A stretch of DNA of 64,000 nt from Dryocosmus kuriphilus (taxonomy: Eukaryota > Arthropoda > Insecta > Hymenoptera > Cynipidae): the NCBI GenBank assembly GCA_038277395.1, contig CM076193.1:178166711-178230710 (forward strand). Direction: 5' to 3'. Below the pieces are notes generated by a model. That model did no database searches and had not been told where the DNA came from. It saw nothing but the letters and a program-made list of their open reading frames with translations. A program made the translations under genes and the position numbers. Shown here in pieces: positions 46,736 to 57,865 of the stretch (position 1 is its first letter; each line of letters opens with the position of its first letter).

Positions 46736-47345
46736 TGGAAAATTTGAATATTTTCGTATTTTTTGGAAATTTGAATAACTTTTGAAAATTTTTTAAATAT
46801 TTCGAAAATTTGTAAGATTTCATTAAAGCAGATTAAGCTTACACTCGCTATGATCCTATAATCCTAGAATGATCCTATGATCCTTGGAATTCCAATCAGA
46901 ACACATCTGCGATGGGGGCATTAAGCATCAGTCTATTATGAAAGATATTGTGCAATGATTTTGCAAAGTTTCTGCAAAGTACATTTGAAATCTTATCTGC
47001 AGTTTTTTTGCGAAAAAAATAATATTTTTTTCAATATTACACAACAAGTAGAGGAACATTTCACAAAAATGTTTCAAGAAATACATTGACCAGCCGACTC
47101 CCGGCTGGTGATTTGTGAGATATGTAGCCCGGCCGGTCTCCGTCCAGCTCCCGATCATGCAATCTAGCCCGAATCAGCCCGGCCAGTAACCGGCCGTGAA
47201 ACCGCCGTGTGATTGTATAAAGAGTGTAGCCCGGTCGGTTGCCGGCCGGCTCCTGGCCATGAAATCCAAGCAGGGTTGTCCCGACCGGGATCCAGCCAGA
47301 AACCTTCTTGTAGTAGGGCCAACCAGGGAAATTTCTACACGGGAT

Positions 47346-48323
47346 TAAATGCGCTTCAACTGGAAAATGTTGTCTAAAGACGTTTTGAGTTGAGGAACTG
47401 TAAATATAAATAAATTACTCACATTCAAAACCAAACTGTAGTTCGAGTGTTAAAAACTGAACAAAAATTGATTTTAAAAGGCAATTCTGAATCTGTTCAA
47501 AATTAAACAATATACAGATTATAGATCTAAGAATTGAACAGTTTCAATTCGAAAGCTTTAGAAGTTAAACAAAGTGAAACGTTCAATTGTTATTGATTTT
47601 ATTGATTTTGAAATGAGAAAATTTTAGTTTTTAATTTTTGTCGAATTGGTAGATGGGCCTTTTATATTTTTTATTTTTTTATCGAGTTGCAAAGGTGAAA
47701 ATTTTGGTTGTCAGTAATTTATGAATTGGAAGAGGCTCTTCTCTTGTTTATAGCATTTTTATTGAGACGGAAGGCATGCAATTTTGGTTATTTTTTTTCT
47801 GGTCTAAAAGGGAACATTTCTTTCTCTTTAAAATTTTTAGTTGAGCTGAAGGGAAGGATGTTTAGCTTTTTTTTTTTAATTTGAAGAGTAACATCTCTTA
47901 CACTTTTTTATTGAATTGCAAGGGAGGAAATTTTAGAATTCAATTTTTTCTGAATTGAAAGAGGCCAATCTTCTGTTTTCGGCCTTTTTGTTAAATTTGG
48001 TATTCCTTACATTTAGATAAAAAGGGGGAACTTTTTATTTTAAATCTGGTACTGAATTGTAAGAGGGACTTGTTTTATTTTTACCATTTTTATTATTATC
48101 AGCTGGAAGGAAGAGTTAGTCTAAGGGTGGCACAGCAAAACGATTCAACTCACATTTTTTCGATTTTCAGAAGAGACCAATAATTTTATAAGAAATCTAA
48201 TTTTTAGTTTATTTGAAGACCAAGAATTTTAATTTCTTATCTTTAAGGAAATTTACTATATTCCTCGAAAAGTAATTGGAAATTTAGTAATTGCTCCAAA
48301 AGGCAAATTATACAATAAATACG
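47346..48323. other. No gene; degenerate repeated segments
   Basis: From ~47,630 to 48,110 there are several diverged ~80-95-bp segments with the pattern tttttatt-gaattg-aaggg-aaaattttagtt, an old tandem repeat. The rest is unique AT-rich sequence. Confidence 0.4.
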
Positions 48324-48720
48324 TCAATTTGGGAAAGCTTTTAAAAAGATCAGTCCAACGAGAAATTGAAGTTTTGGAATTGAAACTGTTAAAATCTTAT
48401 TGACAGTTTTTGCTAAAAAATAAGTCGGGGTGTTTATGTAGGAAACAACTCGGCTTAGTGCACCGCCATTTTTATGGATTTTAGGTAAACCATACATCCT
48501 AGCAATGTCGGTATTGGTAGTAGATATTGTATTCTGTTTGATGTTTTTGTCTAGATAGCCTTTAGAGTTCCAATTATTTAGTAATTTGTAAGTAGAATTT
48601 TGTAATTTTTTAAGAGGATTAGAAGAGATTTTATCGTAATCGTAATTTTTATCGTAATGTGGTCCCCTATAGCTACATGTATTCTTCTTATCAGAATTTT
48701 CGAAAATGAAGTGTAGTCTT
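48324..48720 (-). pseudogene. PLE reverse transcriptase fingers fragment (PLE-5 family)
   Basis: Minus-strand frame reads KISSNPLKKLQNSTYKLLNN, then ARMYGLPKIHKNGGALSRVV and SYINTPTYFLAKTV, the PLE fingers/palm boundary. It closely matches the plus-strand fragment at 56,340-56,720, so both belong to one family. No palm, YVDD or endonuclease remains. Open sequence upstream to 48,851 has no PLE similarity I can see. Confidence 0.8.
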
Positions 48721-48851
48721 TGTTCGCTTACTATTTTCATCCCAGAGGTTAAGATTAACAGAGAGGTGAGCTTTCCTCTTTCAACTATATTGCAAATTTT
48801 AATTTTCAACCTCAACTTCAATTTCAATAATTCAAAAACTTTGACAATCAA

Positions 48852-49197
48852 ACAATTTTGGTGCTGCGATCCTGATATCGAAGGACTATAGCGCGATGAT
48901 TATCGGTCTACGGACTTACACGTGAGCGGCTATGTTTGCTTCCGGTTAGACAGTGTGGCCAATTGCCAAAATCGTCTTCAGGATCCGGTCCGACCGCACC
49001 GGAATATTCCGCCTTCCATCCCCTTTACCAACCTATAATTCTTTCAAATAGATCCTCAACTAGCAAACGATGTTGTAACTACGTTTTTACGATCCAAGCA
49101 TTCGTTTGAAATAAAAATAAAATTACTATATTATAAAGAGATAGCTAAAAATATAAAAATTACAAAAAAAACTTTTTAAAAACAACAAACATATTTT
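48852..49197. other. No gene recognised
   Basis: Contains a short GC-richer patch (48,880-49,030). No motif. Confidence 0.45.
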
Positions 49198-49763
49198 AAT
49201 TTCTATAAAGTGCGATGACTTGGAGCTAAGTTGATATATTTTTTTATTTACTTATGTTGCACAAGCTTTCGGCCCTTAATTGTGGCCCTCTTAATGTACT
49301 AGATTAACAATACAATATGGTAAATACTCATTTCTAGTAATACACTAAATTTTTTTACTTCTAATACAATGTCGTACTAGACTCACCTACAAGGAATAAT
49401 TTCTTTGTTTTTCACTTAGCTTCGTATTCTCTTTCAAGTCAAATTTTAGGTCAATGGAACCATCGTCAGAATGATAATAATTTGTTTAAAGAAATTTACG
49501 TATAATGTAATAAGTATAATGTGTCACCTAAGAATGGAAATTTAATTAAACAATGTATTACTTATTTTAATAAACTCTTTTTGTTTGTAATATATTAAAG
49601 ATAACTGTTATGATTACCATTAAAGCAATTAGAGTCTGTACAAGTTTCAAAATCAATACATGTTTACATTCTCACTGTCCGAGTCAAACTGAATTATGAA
49701 GCAAAATTTCAGAACGATACATTAATGGTGGGAGATGTATGATTATTATTGTATATATAAGTA
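49198..49763 (-). repeat. PLE-3 LTR-like repeat, 3' copy
   Basis: Shares long near-identical sequence with 52,262-52,378 and 55,654-56,099, for example ggagctaagttgatatat, ggcccttaattgtggccct, acaaggaataatttctttg and catcgtcagaatgataat in the same order. Confidence 0.9.
49259..49299 (-). ncRNA. Decayed hammerhead motif, PLE-3 3' copy
   Basis: Stem II (ggcc/ggcc), GAAA and the agct stem III are intact, but the CTGAAGA box reads ATTAAGA, removing two invariant core residues. Expected inactive. Confidence 0.6.
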
Positions 49764-49796
49764 ATAAAGGAATTTTAATGGGAAAAATTTGAGAAC

Positions 49797-52181
49797 CTAA
49801 AATTTATTATTTAAAATAATATTCAAAACTTTGTCATAATTAGCATTAAGATTTGTGGTATCCGTTTTTTTATTAATGGTATTTTTATTAGTTTTTATAT
49901 GGACCATTTTCAGCTATCTGTCTTTTCCAATAATTTGTTTTCCTATTTAAAATTTTTGCATTTTTCCAGTCAAAATTATGGTTGCTGTTTATACGGTGAT
50001 TAGTTATCACTGTCGAATTTTTCGAAGTGCAACGAATATTGGCTTCATGTTCTTTTATCCTAGTTTTTAATTTCCTTTTTGTTTCTCCAATGTAAACGGC
50101 CTCACAATCATTACATTTTAGTTCATAAACCAGTCCTTGCATGTTATCTGGAGTGATACGATCTTTTTCTTATTTTATAATAAAATTATTAGTCTTGTTT
50201 TCAATTCTATAAGTGGTTTTTAGTCCAAACTTCCTATTAATTCTGCTCAAAGGGCCCGAAACATCTTTAATGTAAGGAATGGTGACTATTTTACTAAAGT
50301 CTTTATCCATTACATTATTCTGATTCGTAGAATTGTCCCTTGGATTACTGATCCTGTAAATCCTTTTCTTTATGTATTTGTCAATAAAATATTCCGGATA
50401 GTTACTATTTTTTTTCAGAATAGTTTTTACTATTTTTAAGTTTTCTTTTTGGAATTCTTTATTTGCTGATTTTATTGCCTTGTCTGTTAAATTATAAATC
50501 ATACTTTTTTTTGTGTGTTTGGGTGTTGTGAGGAAAACTCAAATAATTTTTCAGAAGCTGTTATTTTTCTATACCAATTAAGTTTTAAGTTATATTCATT
50601 ACGTATGATTTTAAGTTCTAAAAAGTTAATTTCTTTTTTTGATCCTATTTCATATGTAAATTTTAATCTTTGATGGTATGTGTTACAAAATTTTAAAACG
50701 TAGTTAACTTTATCTTCTGGTATTATTGTTAAAATATCATCAACATATCTACAAAAGAATATCGGTTTAAAATTGAGTTGTTTTAAATAATTTTCCTCCA
50801 GATCCTGTAACACTAAATCTGCAATTAACGGGGAGATTAGACTACCCATTGGCGTTCCGTGAATTTGTTCGTAAATTCTGTCATTGTAAACAAAACTAGT
50901 AGAGTTAATTAGAAGTGACAGACCACAGATCAATTCGATTTTGGGTATGGTTTTATTAGGGAAAGAATCATATCTTTTTTCGATAGCTTGTAATACCAAA
51001 TCTTTAGGCACGTTCGTGAACAACGATTCAACATCCAAGGATACTAGTTTATGTTTTTCAAGTAATGTCAAATTCTCCAATTTGCACTTCAATTCCAAAC
51101 TGTCCTTAATATAACTAAGATCTTTGGGGAGATTATTAATTAAAAAGCTATGGATCAACTTCGCAAGTGTATAAGTGGGACTACCTATTGACGAGATAAT
51201 GATACGTACTGGTATATTTGTTTTATGTACTTTTGGTAGTCCATACGCTCTCGGCAAGTTTCCATCAGTTTGTAAACTACGATCATAACTTTCTTTAGAA
51301 ATGTAATTATTATTTTTCCATCTTTTTAAAATTTCAGTGCAATTATTATTTAATTTTTTAAGTGGGTCTTTTTCAATTACCTTGTATGTGTTAATATCAT
51401 TAAGCAAGGATAACATTTTTTCTTTATATTCTTCTTTATACATAATAATCATTTTTCCTCCTTTACCTGCCTTAGTTACAAACAATTCTTTATTGTCATT
51501 GAAAAACGTTTTTGTGAGTTTATTTGAGTGAAAAGTCGACCTTTCATAATCTGATAAATGTTTTTTATTATGATATACTCGTAATAACATTTGTACAAAC
51601 TCATTTCTAAATTCATTTCTCACATTATTTTCTATTTTGTACATATAAGCTTCTACATCTTTAATCATTTCAATAAAGGGAATTTTTCTGTTGTCAAAAT
51701 AAGGAAAATTGTATTTCTCTCCCAAGCTTAATATATCTAAAACAAATTTGGGAATTCTAACATTAGTTAAATTAATGATGTTCGAGTAGTTTTTTAACTG
51801 TGGTGTAACATCCTGAGATATGTCCTGCGCTGTTTTTAAGTTTAGGAATTTTCTTTTATGAATATTAAATTGTTTATCATACTCATTTTTACAATTATCA
51901 AAATTATAATTAAAGAATTGTTTCACCACTTTAGAGGGTAAGTTATTGCGAATGTTTTTTTCAATATTAACAATTGTCTTTTTCAAATAGTTTAAATGAA
52001 TGTGAAGATCTCTAATTTCCCAATTTAACAATTTCTTTTTGTTATTTGACACATAATGGTTAAATTTCTTATTAATACTTTTACTTTTGAAAGAGAATGT
52101 ATTGGCTTGTTGATTCTGTAAGTGTTTAGGAAAAATATCATACTTACGACATTGAATTAAAAAGTAAACCTGATTTTTCAC
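49797..52181 (-). pseudogene. PLE-3 reverse transcriptase with GIY-YIG endonuclease
   Basis: ORF 52,181-50,499 (560 codons) holds the N-terminal extension (FVLDILSLGEKYNFPYF), fingers (RAYGLPKVHKTNIPVRIIIS), palm A (LVSLDVESLFTNVPKDLV), GTPMGSLISPLIADLV and an intact CRYVDDILTIIP box. A frame change in an A-run at ~50,500 leads to 50,502-50,170 (thumb/linker). A single TAA at ~50,170 separates this from the endonuclease (YELKCNDCEAVYIGETKRKL, then RIKEHE), and another frame change near 49,907 precedes the last ~35 residues (INKKTDTTNLNANYDKV). Only three lesions: the best-preserved PLE here. RT plus endonuclease serve target-primed reverse transcription. Confidence 0.92.
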
Positions 52182-52261
52182 AAGTGCGATCTTGCATATG
52201 ATGTTCAGCCAAGATTTTAGTGTTTGTGTTATTTGTAGTCCGTATTCCTTCCGGAAAAATT

Positions 52262-52378
52262 CAAAGAAGTACGATCACTTGGAGCTAAGTTGATATATTT
52301 TTTTATTTACTTATATTGCACAAGTTTTCGGCCCTTAATTGTGGCCCTCTTCAGGTACTAGATTAACAATACAATATG
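52262..52378 (-). repeat. PLE-3 LTR-like repeat, 5' copy, first part
   Basis: Interrupted at 52,378 by hAT-2 and resumed at 55,654-56,099. Matches the 3' copy at 49,198-49,763. Confidence 0.88.
52318..52358 (-). ncRNA. Hammerhead ribozyme-like motif, PLE-3 5' copy
   Basis: The core CTGAAGA box, ggcc/ggcc stem II and GAAA are intact. Stem III has changed from the palindrome agct to actt, so dimer pairing is weakened. Confidence 0.6.
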
Positions 52379-52386
52379 GTAAATGC
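52379..52386. repeat. Left target-site duplication of hAT-2
   Basis: gtaaatgc, identical to 55,646-55,653. An uninterrupted version (inverted gcatttac) stands in the third PLE-3 repeat near 56,200. Confidence 0.93.
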
Positions 52387-55300
52387 CAGCGCCGTAGCTA
52401 GAGCCTCGGGGGGGGCCCTGGGGCAACAAGTAAATTTGGGGCCCCCCATACGGAAATATTTTTTCAAATTTTCAAATACACAAATGTGTTTGTCAATAGA
52501 ACGTTTGAATTTCTCACGCGTACGCTGGGGAAAGGAGCCGGTAAGGAAAGCGGAAATTCCGATTCACTCAATGAGAGGGCGCCACGTTACTCTTTTACCG
52601 ATAGCGCAACGGGTCATTCCCGGTGTATTCCGACACTGTTCGATACCTCGTTCGAGGCGAATCAGCTGATCTGCTAATAACAAACAATAATCCCATTGCT
52701 TGTCAGTAATTATATAATTACTAGTGCATTTTTCACGCCCGATGGGCGTACAGTTATCTGCGTTCAGCCATGAAGCGTGTTTATCTGAGTGGAGCGAAAA
52801 AAAGAGAAGCAAAACGAAAAAAAGAGAATGAAGCCAAACAGATTTCCGGGAGAATCGTGAATTGGTTATCGTCCGCGTCTGCGTCCTCTGTTGATGCGGG
52901 AACTGTTCAAGGTATGTCAAAGCGTACAAACATAATTTTAATATATAAATATTCCATAAATTATTTTTTATGCAGAATGCTCAGAACCCGAACCAAGTAC
53001 ATCAACCTACGATGAATCGCAATTGGCCACAGAACCACAGCCAGAATCGTCCCGAAATATAAAATATTGCGAGGTACAAACTCCTCCGTTCGATGCGAAC
53101 AGTGCGATTGCTGCACCAGGAACAGAATTACTGTCTCCTACTAACGCTAAAAGAGGAGACACCTTTCCTGATATTATTACGGACCCAATCATCAAACACG
53201 CTGTAATTTCGGCTGGCCCCGAACAACCGCCTGGTCCTTTTCCGAGAGATGAAAAACAGGATGGACGACTTTTCTCAAATAATTTTTACTATTCGACCGC
53301 AAAATCGGGACTTCAACTGAGAAGAAATTGGTTATGCTATTCAACCAAGCATGACAGTGTGTACTGTCAACCCTGTTGGCTTTTTCCTGAGAAAACGACA
53401 AGCGGAAATCAAAGTGTTTGGGTTACTGGATTTCGCGATTGGAAACATCTTTCGGAACGCATCAAGCTCCATGAAAATTCCCAGTCCCACGCTCTGCCTT
53501 GCGTCGTCTACGAGCAGTGGCAAAAACACGGAACGTTGGACGAAGCTCTCGAGGAGGATTTCAAAAAAAATCATAATTTTTGGCGCAAGGTACTCGAAAG
53601 ACTTTTAGATGTCACGTTAATGCTTGCGACGTGCAATTTAGCTTTTCGAGGACGAAGTGACAAACTAGTTGATAGTAATAAAGGTAATTTCTTTTCTGTA
53701 ATAGAATTATTGGCAAAATACGACCCTGTTTTGAAAAATCTCTTGGAGATGCCTGATAGATCGGTAACATACTTGAGTCCTTGTATTCAAAACGAACTAA
53801 TTTCTCTTCTTGCGAATAAAGTTCATGATTCCATCGTTTCTGACTTGCAAAAAGCTCTTTTTTCTCAGTGATTATGGACACAACTCAAGATATTAGCAAG
53901 ATAGATCAATTTGCGAAGTTTTTCGTTATGTGAAAATTGTGTCTAATGAGAGAGGTAAACCGATCAAGTTAGAAATTTGTGAAACTTTTACATCTTTCAC
54001 TGAAGTTAGAAGTCAATCTGCTGATGGTCTTTCAAATCTCATTATATCCTCAATTGGGCAGAAAGGTTTGAATCTTCAAAAATTGATTGGACAAGGCTAC
54101 GATGGCGCTGCCGTTATGAGCGGACATTTAGGAGGCGTTCAAAAAAAAATTAAAGAAGTAGCACCTAATGCTTTGTTTGTTCATTGCGCAGCCCACAATT
54201 TGAATCTTGTATTGAAAGATGCAGTTCGAGAAAACACAGAAATCGCCCGTTTCTATAATATTGTACAAGATATTTACAATTTTTTCGGCAACAGTATCGT
54301 ACGATGGCAAGATTTGCAAACACCTACAGAAGAGAAAAGTGTCTCTAAAACAACCTTAAAAACATTGAATCCAACACGTTTTTCAGGCACTCATGACTCG
54401 ATTTACGCGCTGAAAAAAAGATTGCCTGATATCAGGAACAATTTATCGCGTATTGTTTTGACTGGTAAGAAGTCTAGCGAAAGAAATGAAGCGTTGGGAC
54501 TTCAAAAACGTGTTGAATCTCTAGATTTTGTTTGCTGTTTAGTCATTTTGTGCAAAGTTTTAGAAAAAATTAATATTGCCTCAAAAGCTCTTCAAACAGA
54601 AACGACAGATTTGATGACCGCACACGAGTTATTGGAAAATGCACATACCGAAGTTTCTTCCATGCGTCAATCGTTCGAAGAATTTGTAAAGGAAGCATGC
54701 GACTTATGTTTGAAACTTGGCATTTCTTCACAGTTTTCGGAAAAAAAGTGCACAAAAAACGAAAAAAAAAACATTTCGATGAACTACGTGTGGACGAAAG
54801 ACTTTCGGATCCTAAAGAAAACTTCGCAGTGACTGTTTTTTATCCTTTAGTGGACACGATTTGTTTCCAACTAAAGTTCAGATTTGAAGGGTTGAAATCT
54901 GTTCTAGACGTTTACAAAATTGTTCAACCAAAATTCATAAACAATGCCACTGACGAAGAAATTTCGTTAGAAGCCGAAAAAATTTCAGATAAATTTTCAT
55001 GATCACATTTCTTCTACATTTCCATCGCAATTACTTTCTTTGCGATCAGCGTTCAGAAAAAAAATTATTCAGATGGAAAATGTTAAACAACTTGCAGAAA
55101 TGATCATTATTGAAAACAGTTCCTTGACGTCGAGTTACTCTGATGTATGCACTGCTTGTATTATGTTCCTGACACTTCCTGTCACAGTTGCAACAGCTGA
55201 AAGATCTTTTTCGAAATTGAAGTTGATAAAAAATTATTTGAGAAGCTCGATGGGCCAAGAACGATTGTGTGGATTAGCATTATTATCGATTGAGAATGAA

Positions 55301-55645
55301 CGAGCAAGAGAGATCGATTTCAGCGAAACGATTAATGAATTTGCGGCATGCAAATCTAGAAAGCGGCGTTTGTAATACCATTCATTGATTTAGATACTAA
55401 GATTTGTTGAAATGAAACAAAAATATGTTATTTTGTACATCATCTAATAAAAATAAAAGAAAGTGTAAAATTGTTTTATTTTTGCAGACCATTGTGTTTA
55501 ATTTGTGGTACCAACCAAAAAAGGTTGAAGGACCAGAAGGGGCCCCTTCTGGTCCTCCAACTTTTGGTTTCAACTTTTTTCCTTCAACTTCTGGTCCGGG
55601 GCACTGGGGCGCCACCCCGCCTGCCCCATGCTCGCTACGGCCCTG
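52387..55645 (+). mobile_element. hAT-2 transposon, 3,259 bp, inserted in the PLE-3 repeat
   Basis: Starts cagcgccgtagctagagcc and ends, inverted, cagggccgtagcgagcatgg. Perfect 8-bp duplications flank it, the hAT hallmark. GC-rich ends contrast with the AT-rich host sequence. It contains one broken ZMYM1-like transposase gene. Confidence 0.95.
52770..55372 (+). pseudogene. hAT-2 transposase (ZMYM1-like), multiple frameshifts
   Basis: Exon 1 52,770-52,911 (MKRVYLSGAKKREAKRKKEN) joins by a GT..AG intron (52,912-52,975, acceptor tttatgcag) to exon 2 in frame. TTF zinc finger: RRNWLCYSTKHDSVYCQPCW, then FRDWKHLSERIKLHE. A frame change at ~53,865 leads to the first catalytic motif VIMDTTQDISKIDQ, and another at ~53,930 to GQGYDGAAVMSG and FVHCAAHNLNLVLKD. 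A further change near 54,720 and a stop near 55,000 precede the C-terminal dimerisation domain (TVATAERSFSKLKLIKNYLR). Unlike hAT-1, the DxTxD motif keeps its aspartate. Dead copy. Confidence 0.9.
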
Positions 55646-55653
55646 GTAAATGC
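55646..55653. repeat. Right target-site duplication of hAT-2
   Basis: gtaaatgc, identical to 52,379-52,386. Confidence 0.93.
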
Positions 55654-56099
55654 TCATTTCTAGCAATACACTAAATTTTTTTTACTTCTAATACAATGTC
55701 GTACTAGGCTCACCTACAAGGAATAATTTCTTTGTTTTTCACTTAGCTTCGTATTCTCTTTCAAGTCAAATTTTAGGTCAATGGAACCATCGTCAGAATG
55801 ATAATAATTTGTTTAAAGAAATTTAAGTATAATGTAATAAGTATAATGTTTCACCTAAGAATAGAAATTTAATTAAACAATGTATTACTTATTTCAATAA
55901 ACTCTTTTTGTTTTTGTAATATATTAAAGATAACTGTGATGATTACCATTAAAGCAATTAGAGTCTGTACAAGTTTCAAAATCAATACATGTTTACATTC
56001 TCACTGTCCGAGTCAAACTGAATTATGAAGCAAAATTTCAGGACGATACATTAATGGTGGGAGATGTATGATTATTATTGTATATATAAGTAATAAAGT
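55654..56099 (-). repeat. PLE-3 LTR-like repeat, 5' copy, second part
   Basis: Continues the repeat broken at 52,378, matching 49,316-49,763 with scattered substitutions and ending at the same gtataaagtaat-type sequence before the inverted copy. Confidence 0.88.
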
Positions 56100-56101
56100 A
56101 A

Positions 56102-56322
56102 AGCTAAGTGAAAAGCAAAGAAATTATTCCTTGTAGGTGAGTCTAGTACGACATTGTATTAGAAGTAAAAAAATTGAACGTATTGCTAGAAATGAGCATT
56201 TACCATACTGTATTGTTAATCTAGTACCTGAAGAGGGCCACAATTAAGGGCCGAAAGCTTGTGCAATATAAGTAAATAAAAAAATATATCAACTTAGCTC
56301 CAAGTGATCGTACTTTATAGAA
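56102..56322 (+). repeat. PLE-3 repeat, inverted partial copy
   Basis: Reverse complement of the first ~220 bp of the LTR-like repeat. It contains the undamaged hAT-2 target (gagcatttacc) and the best hammerhead of this family. Confidence 0.9.
56224..56264 (+). ncRNA. Hammerhead ribozyme-like motif, PLE-3 inverted copy
   Basis: CTGAAGA 56,228-56,234, extra G, stem II ggcc/ggcc (56,236-39 with 56,249-52), GAAA 56,253-56. Stem III is the palindrome agct (56,256-59), with T at 17. Stem I pairs gtac (56,224-27) with gtgc (56,261-64). Confidence 0.65.
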
Positions 56323-56339
56323 ATTGAAACCTATTTTAT

Positions 56340-56722
56340 GGAGCGTATAATAAACAAAAGATATTTTAGTTACACATGCAGATAAATGCAACATAATCGT
56401 TCTTCTTGATAGTCAGTCATCTTATTATACAAACATGAATGAAATGTTAAATGGTTCAAAAGCTTACGATAAAGTCTCTTCTAATCCTCTTGAAAACTTA
56501 CAAAAATCTACTTACAAGTTATTAAATAATTGGAACTCTAAAGGCTATCTGGGTCAAAATATCAAAAAGAATAAAATTTCTCTTTCCAATACCAACATTA
56601 CCAGGTTTCCCTAAAATCCATAAAAGTAACTGTCCACTAAGACGAGTAGTTTCTTATATACCCTGACTTATTTTTTAGCCAAAACTATGAATAAAATGTT
56701 AACAGTTTCAATTCCGAAACCA
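56340..56722 (+). pseudogene. PLE-5 reverse transcriptase fragment (fingers)
   Basis: Reads THADKCNIIVLLD, MNEMLNGSKAYDKVSSNPLE, NLQKSTYKLLNNWNSKGYL and, after frame changes, KIHKSNCPLRRVVSYI. Same family as the minus-strand fragment at 48,324-48,720. Ends abruptly at ~56,722 where the strand of PLE sequence flips. Confidence 0.75.
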
Positions 56723-56960
56723 AAATGAGGGTTTTTTACAATGAGGAACATTCCCTTAAAATTTCTTTTTTTGTAATTTCGTTCGTAACTAAAAATGTTG
56801 GTATTATTAAAAATAAAGTTATGATCATTGTAATGAGCATGTGTAACTAAGACAGTACCTCTAGAATCCCTTTTGCAATCGTAGATGTGTCCTTTTATTC
56901 TATCTTTAATGTATCTTTTTGTTTGACCTACATACACAACACCGCATTTTCACGGTATAG
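56690..56960 (-). pseudogene. PLE GIY-YIG endonuclease fragment, inverted
   Basis: Minus-strand frame: MYVGQTKRYIKDRIKGHIYD, HAHYNDHNFIFNNTNIFSYE, RNYKKRNFKGMFLI. These are the second half of a GIY-YIG domain including the conserved Arg, His and catalytic Glu region (here KGMFLI replaces the usual E-MF-I, so the Glu is lost). Sequence to ~57,240 continues as weak linker-like coding (VHAMNTTLKYF). It abuts a plus-strand RT fragment, so it is rearranged. Confidence 0.7.
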
Positions 56961-57329
56961 AGTAGATAGCGTGTGTTCTCATGTCAAAAGGAGTAATATC
57001 CTTATTTCTAGAAAAACTTCAAAATGAATCTTTATCGTGAGTGAAAAATACTTTAATGTTGTGTTCATTGCATGTACGAATGTAAAAGTTATTGATTTAT
57101 TTTCAATATGGAAGTACAATGCAATTGCTTATATCGAAAGCTATGTTATTATTATTACTGTTTAAAGCACTATTACTGATATTGCCAGACCCTTTTTCAT
57201 AGATTTTTGAAAAAAAAATTTAAGATAACTATTAATTTTAAGATTGTTAGAGATTATTGAATATGGTTATTGAATATGGAATATTTAGGAATCGTGGGTC
57301 AGAAAATTCAACAGCTCTATGAACAAGGC

Positions 57330-57768
57330 TATATATCACTGAAATTTTAAAAGAACTTCCTTATAATATTAAATTTTTCTAGAGATATGTCGATGATATT
57401 TTAGCGTGTATTCCAACCAACAAAGTAACAGATAGAATTGACTTTCTGGATGTCACAACAAATAGAATAAATAAGAGGCTCTAAATTGTTACTAAAAACC
57501 AACATGGTCTGGAAGATACCTACGCTTCGATTCATGTTGCGATTTTAAATACAAAATGAGCGTAATCAACTCTCTAGTTGACAGATCAATTGAATTGTCT
57601 GACACTAAGTTTTGGGACAACATAAAATTAGTAATAAGCACACTTTTAAACAACAAATATCCTTCAAAACTTTTAGAAAAACACATTAAAAACAGATTTG
57701 AACAAATCACTAAACAGAATAATAACATAAATGAACATCCTTTAAAAAACAATGATACATACATAGGT
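57330..57768 (+). pseudogene. PLE-5 RT palm/thumb fragment
   Basis: Reads FFxRYVDDILACIPTNKV (TAG just before the Arg), DRIDFLDVT and then, from 57,556, MSVINSLVDRSIELSDTKFW and KLLEKHIKNRF, the PLE thumb region. It breaks at NNDTYIG (57,768), where PLE-4 is inserted, and resumes at 61,053. YVDD is intact but the frame is not. Confidence 0.8.
57756..57768. repeat. Left 13-bp target duplication of PLE-4
   Basis: tacatacataggt, identical to 61,044-61,056. The PLE-5 reading (TYIG then YIGVPYIEH) continues across the two copies. Confidence 0.88.
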
Positions 57769-57823
57769 AAATAAAAATAAAAACCATTTTCGACACTTCC
57801 AGACTATGATATGAATACGTTAT

Positions 57824-57865
57824 TATTGACGTTTCGTCATTTAATGAAATGACCTTTTCAGAATA
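57824..57865 (-). ncRNA. Hammerhead motif of PLE-4, left copy, core mutated
   Basis: Same fold as 60,894-60,935 with acgt stem III, C at position 17 and tatt/aata stem I, but the box reads CTGAAAA: invariant G8 is A. Probably inactive. Confidence 0.6.

Larger units (their letters stand above)
45586..47345. mobile_element. Non-autonomous TIR element with CCGG-rich subterminal repeats
   Basis: Ends atcccgtgtaggaat (45,586-45,600) and, inverted, atcccgtgtagaaat (47,331-47,345). Just inside each end lie GC-rich subterminal repeats built on gatcccggccgg and ccggccggctcc, in sharp contrast to the AT-rich interior. TTAA stands at 45,580-45,583 and 47,345-47,348, which would suit a TTAA-targeting family, but with two extra A's on the left the duplication is uncertain. 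No gene inside; it carries a tRNA-like unit and a minisatellite. Confidence 0.55.
49198..56325 (-). mobile_element. PLE-3, nearly full-length Penelope-like element, interrupted by hAT-2
   Basis: Coding part 49,797-52,181 (-). It is flanked by direct copies of a ~565-bp LTR-like repeat (49,198-49,763; 52,262-52,378 continued at 55,654-56,099). A third, partial copy lies inverted at 56,102-56,322. Without hAT-2 the element is about 3.9 kb. Both outer ends read ctataaagt.../...actttatag, giving short terminal inverted identity. The direct-plus-inverted repeat arrangement is typical of PLEs. Confidence 0.85.

Noticed and set aside
48955..49000. Another hammerhead core near tcttcagg
   Set aside because: The box is CTGAAGA on the minus strand, but no stem II hairpin or GAAA follows.
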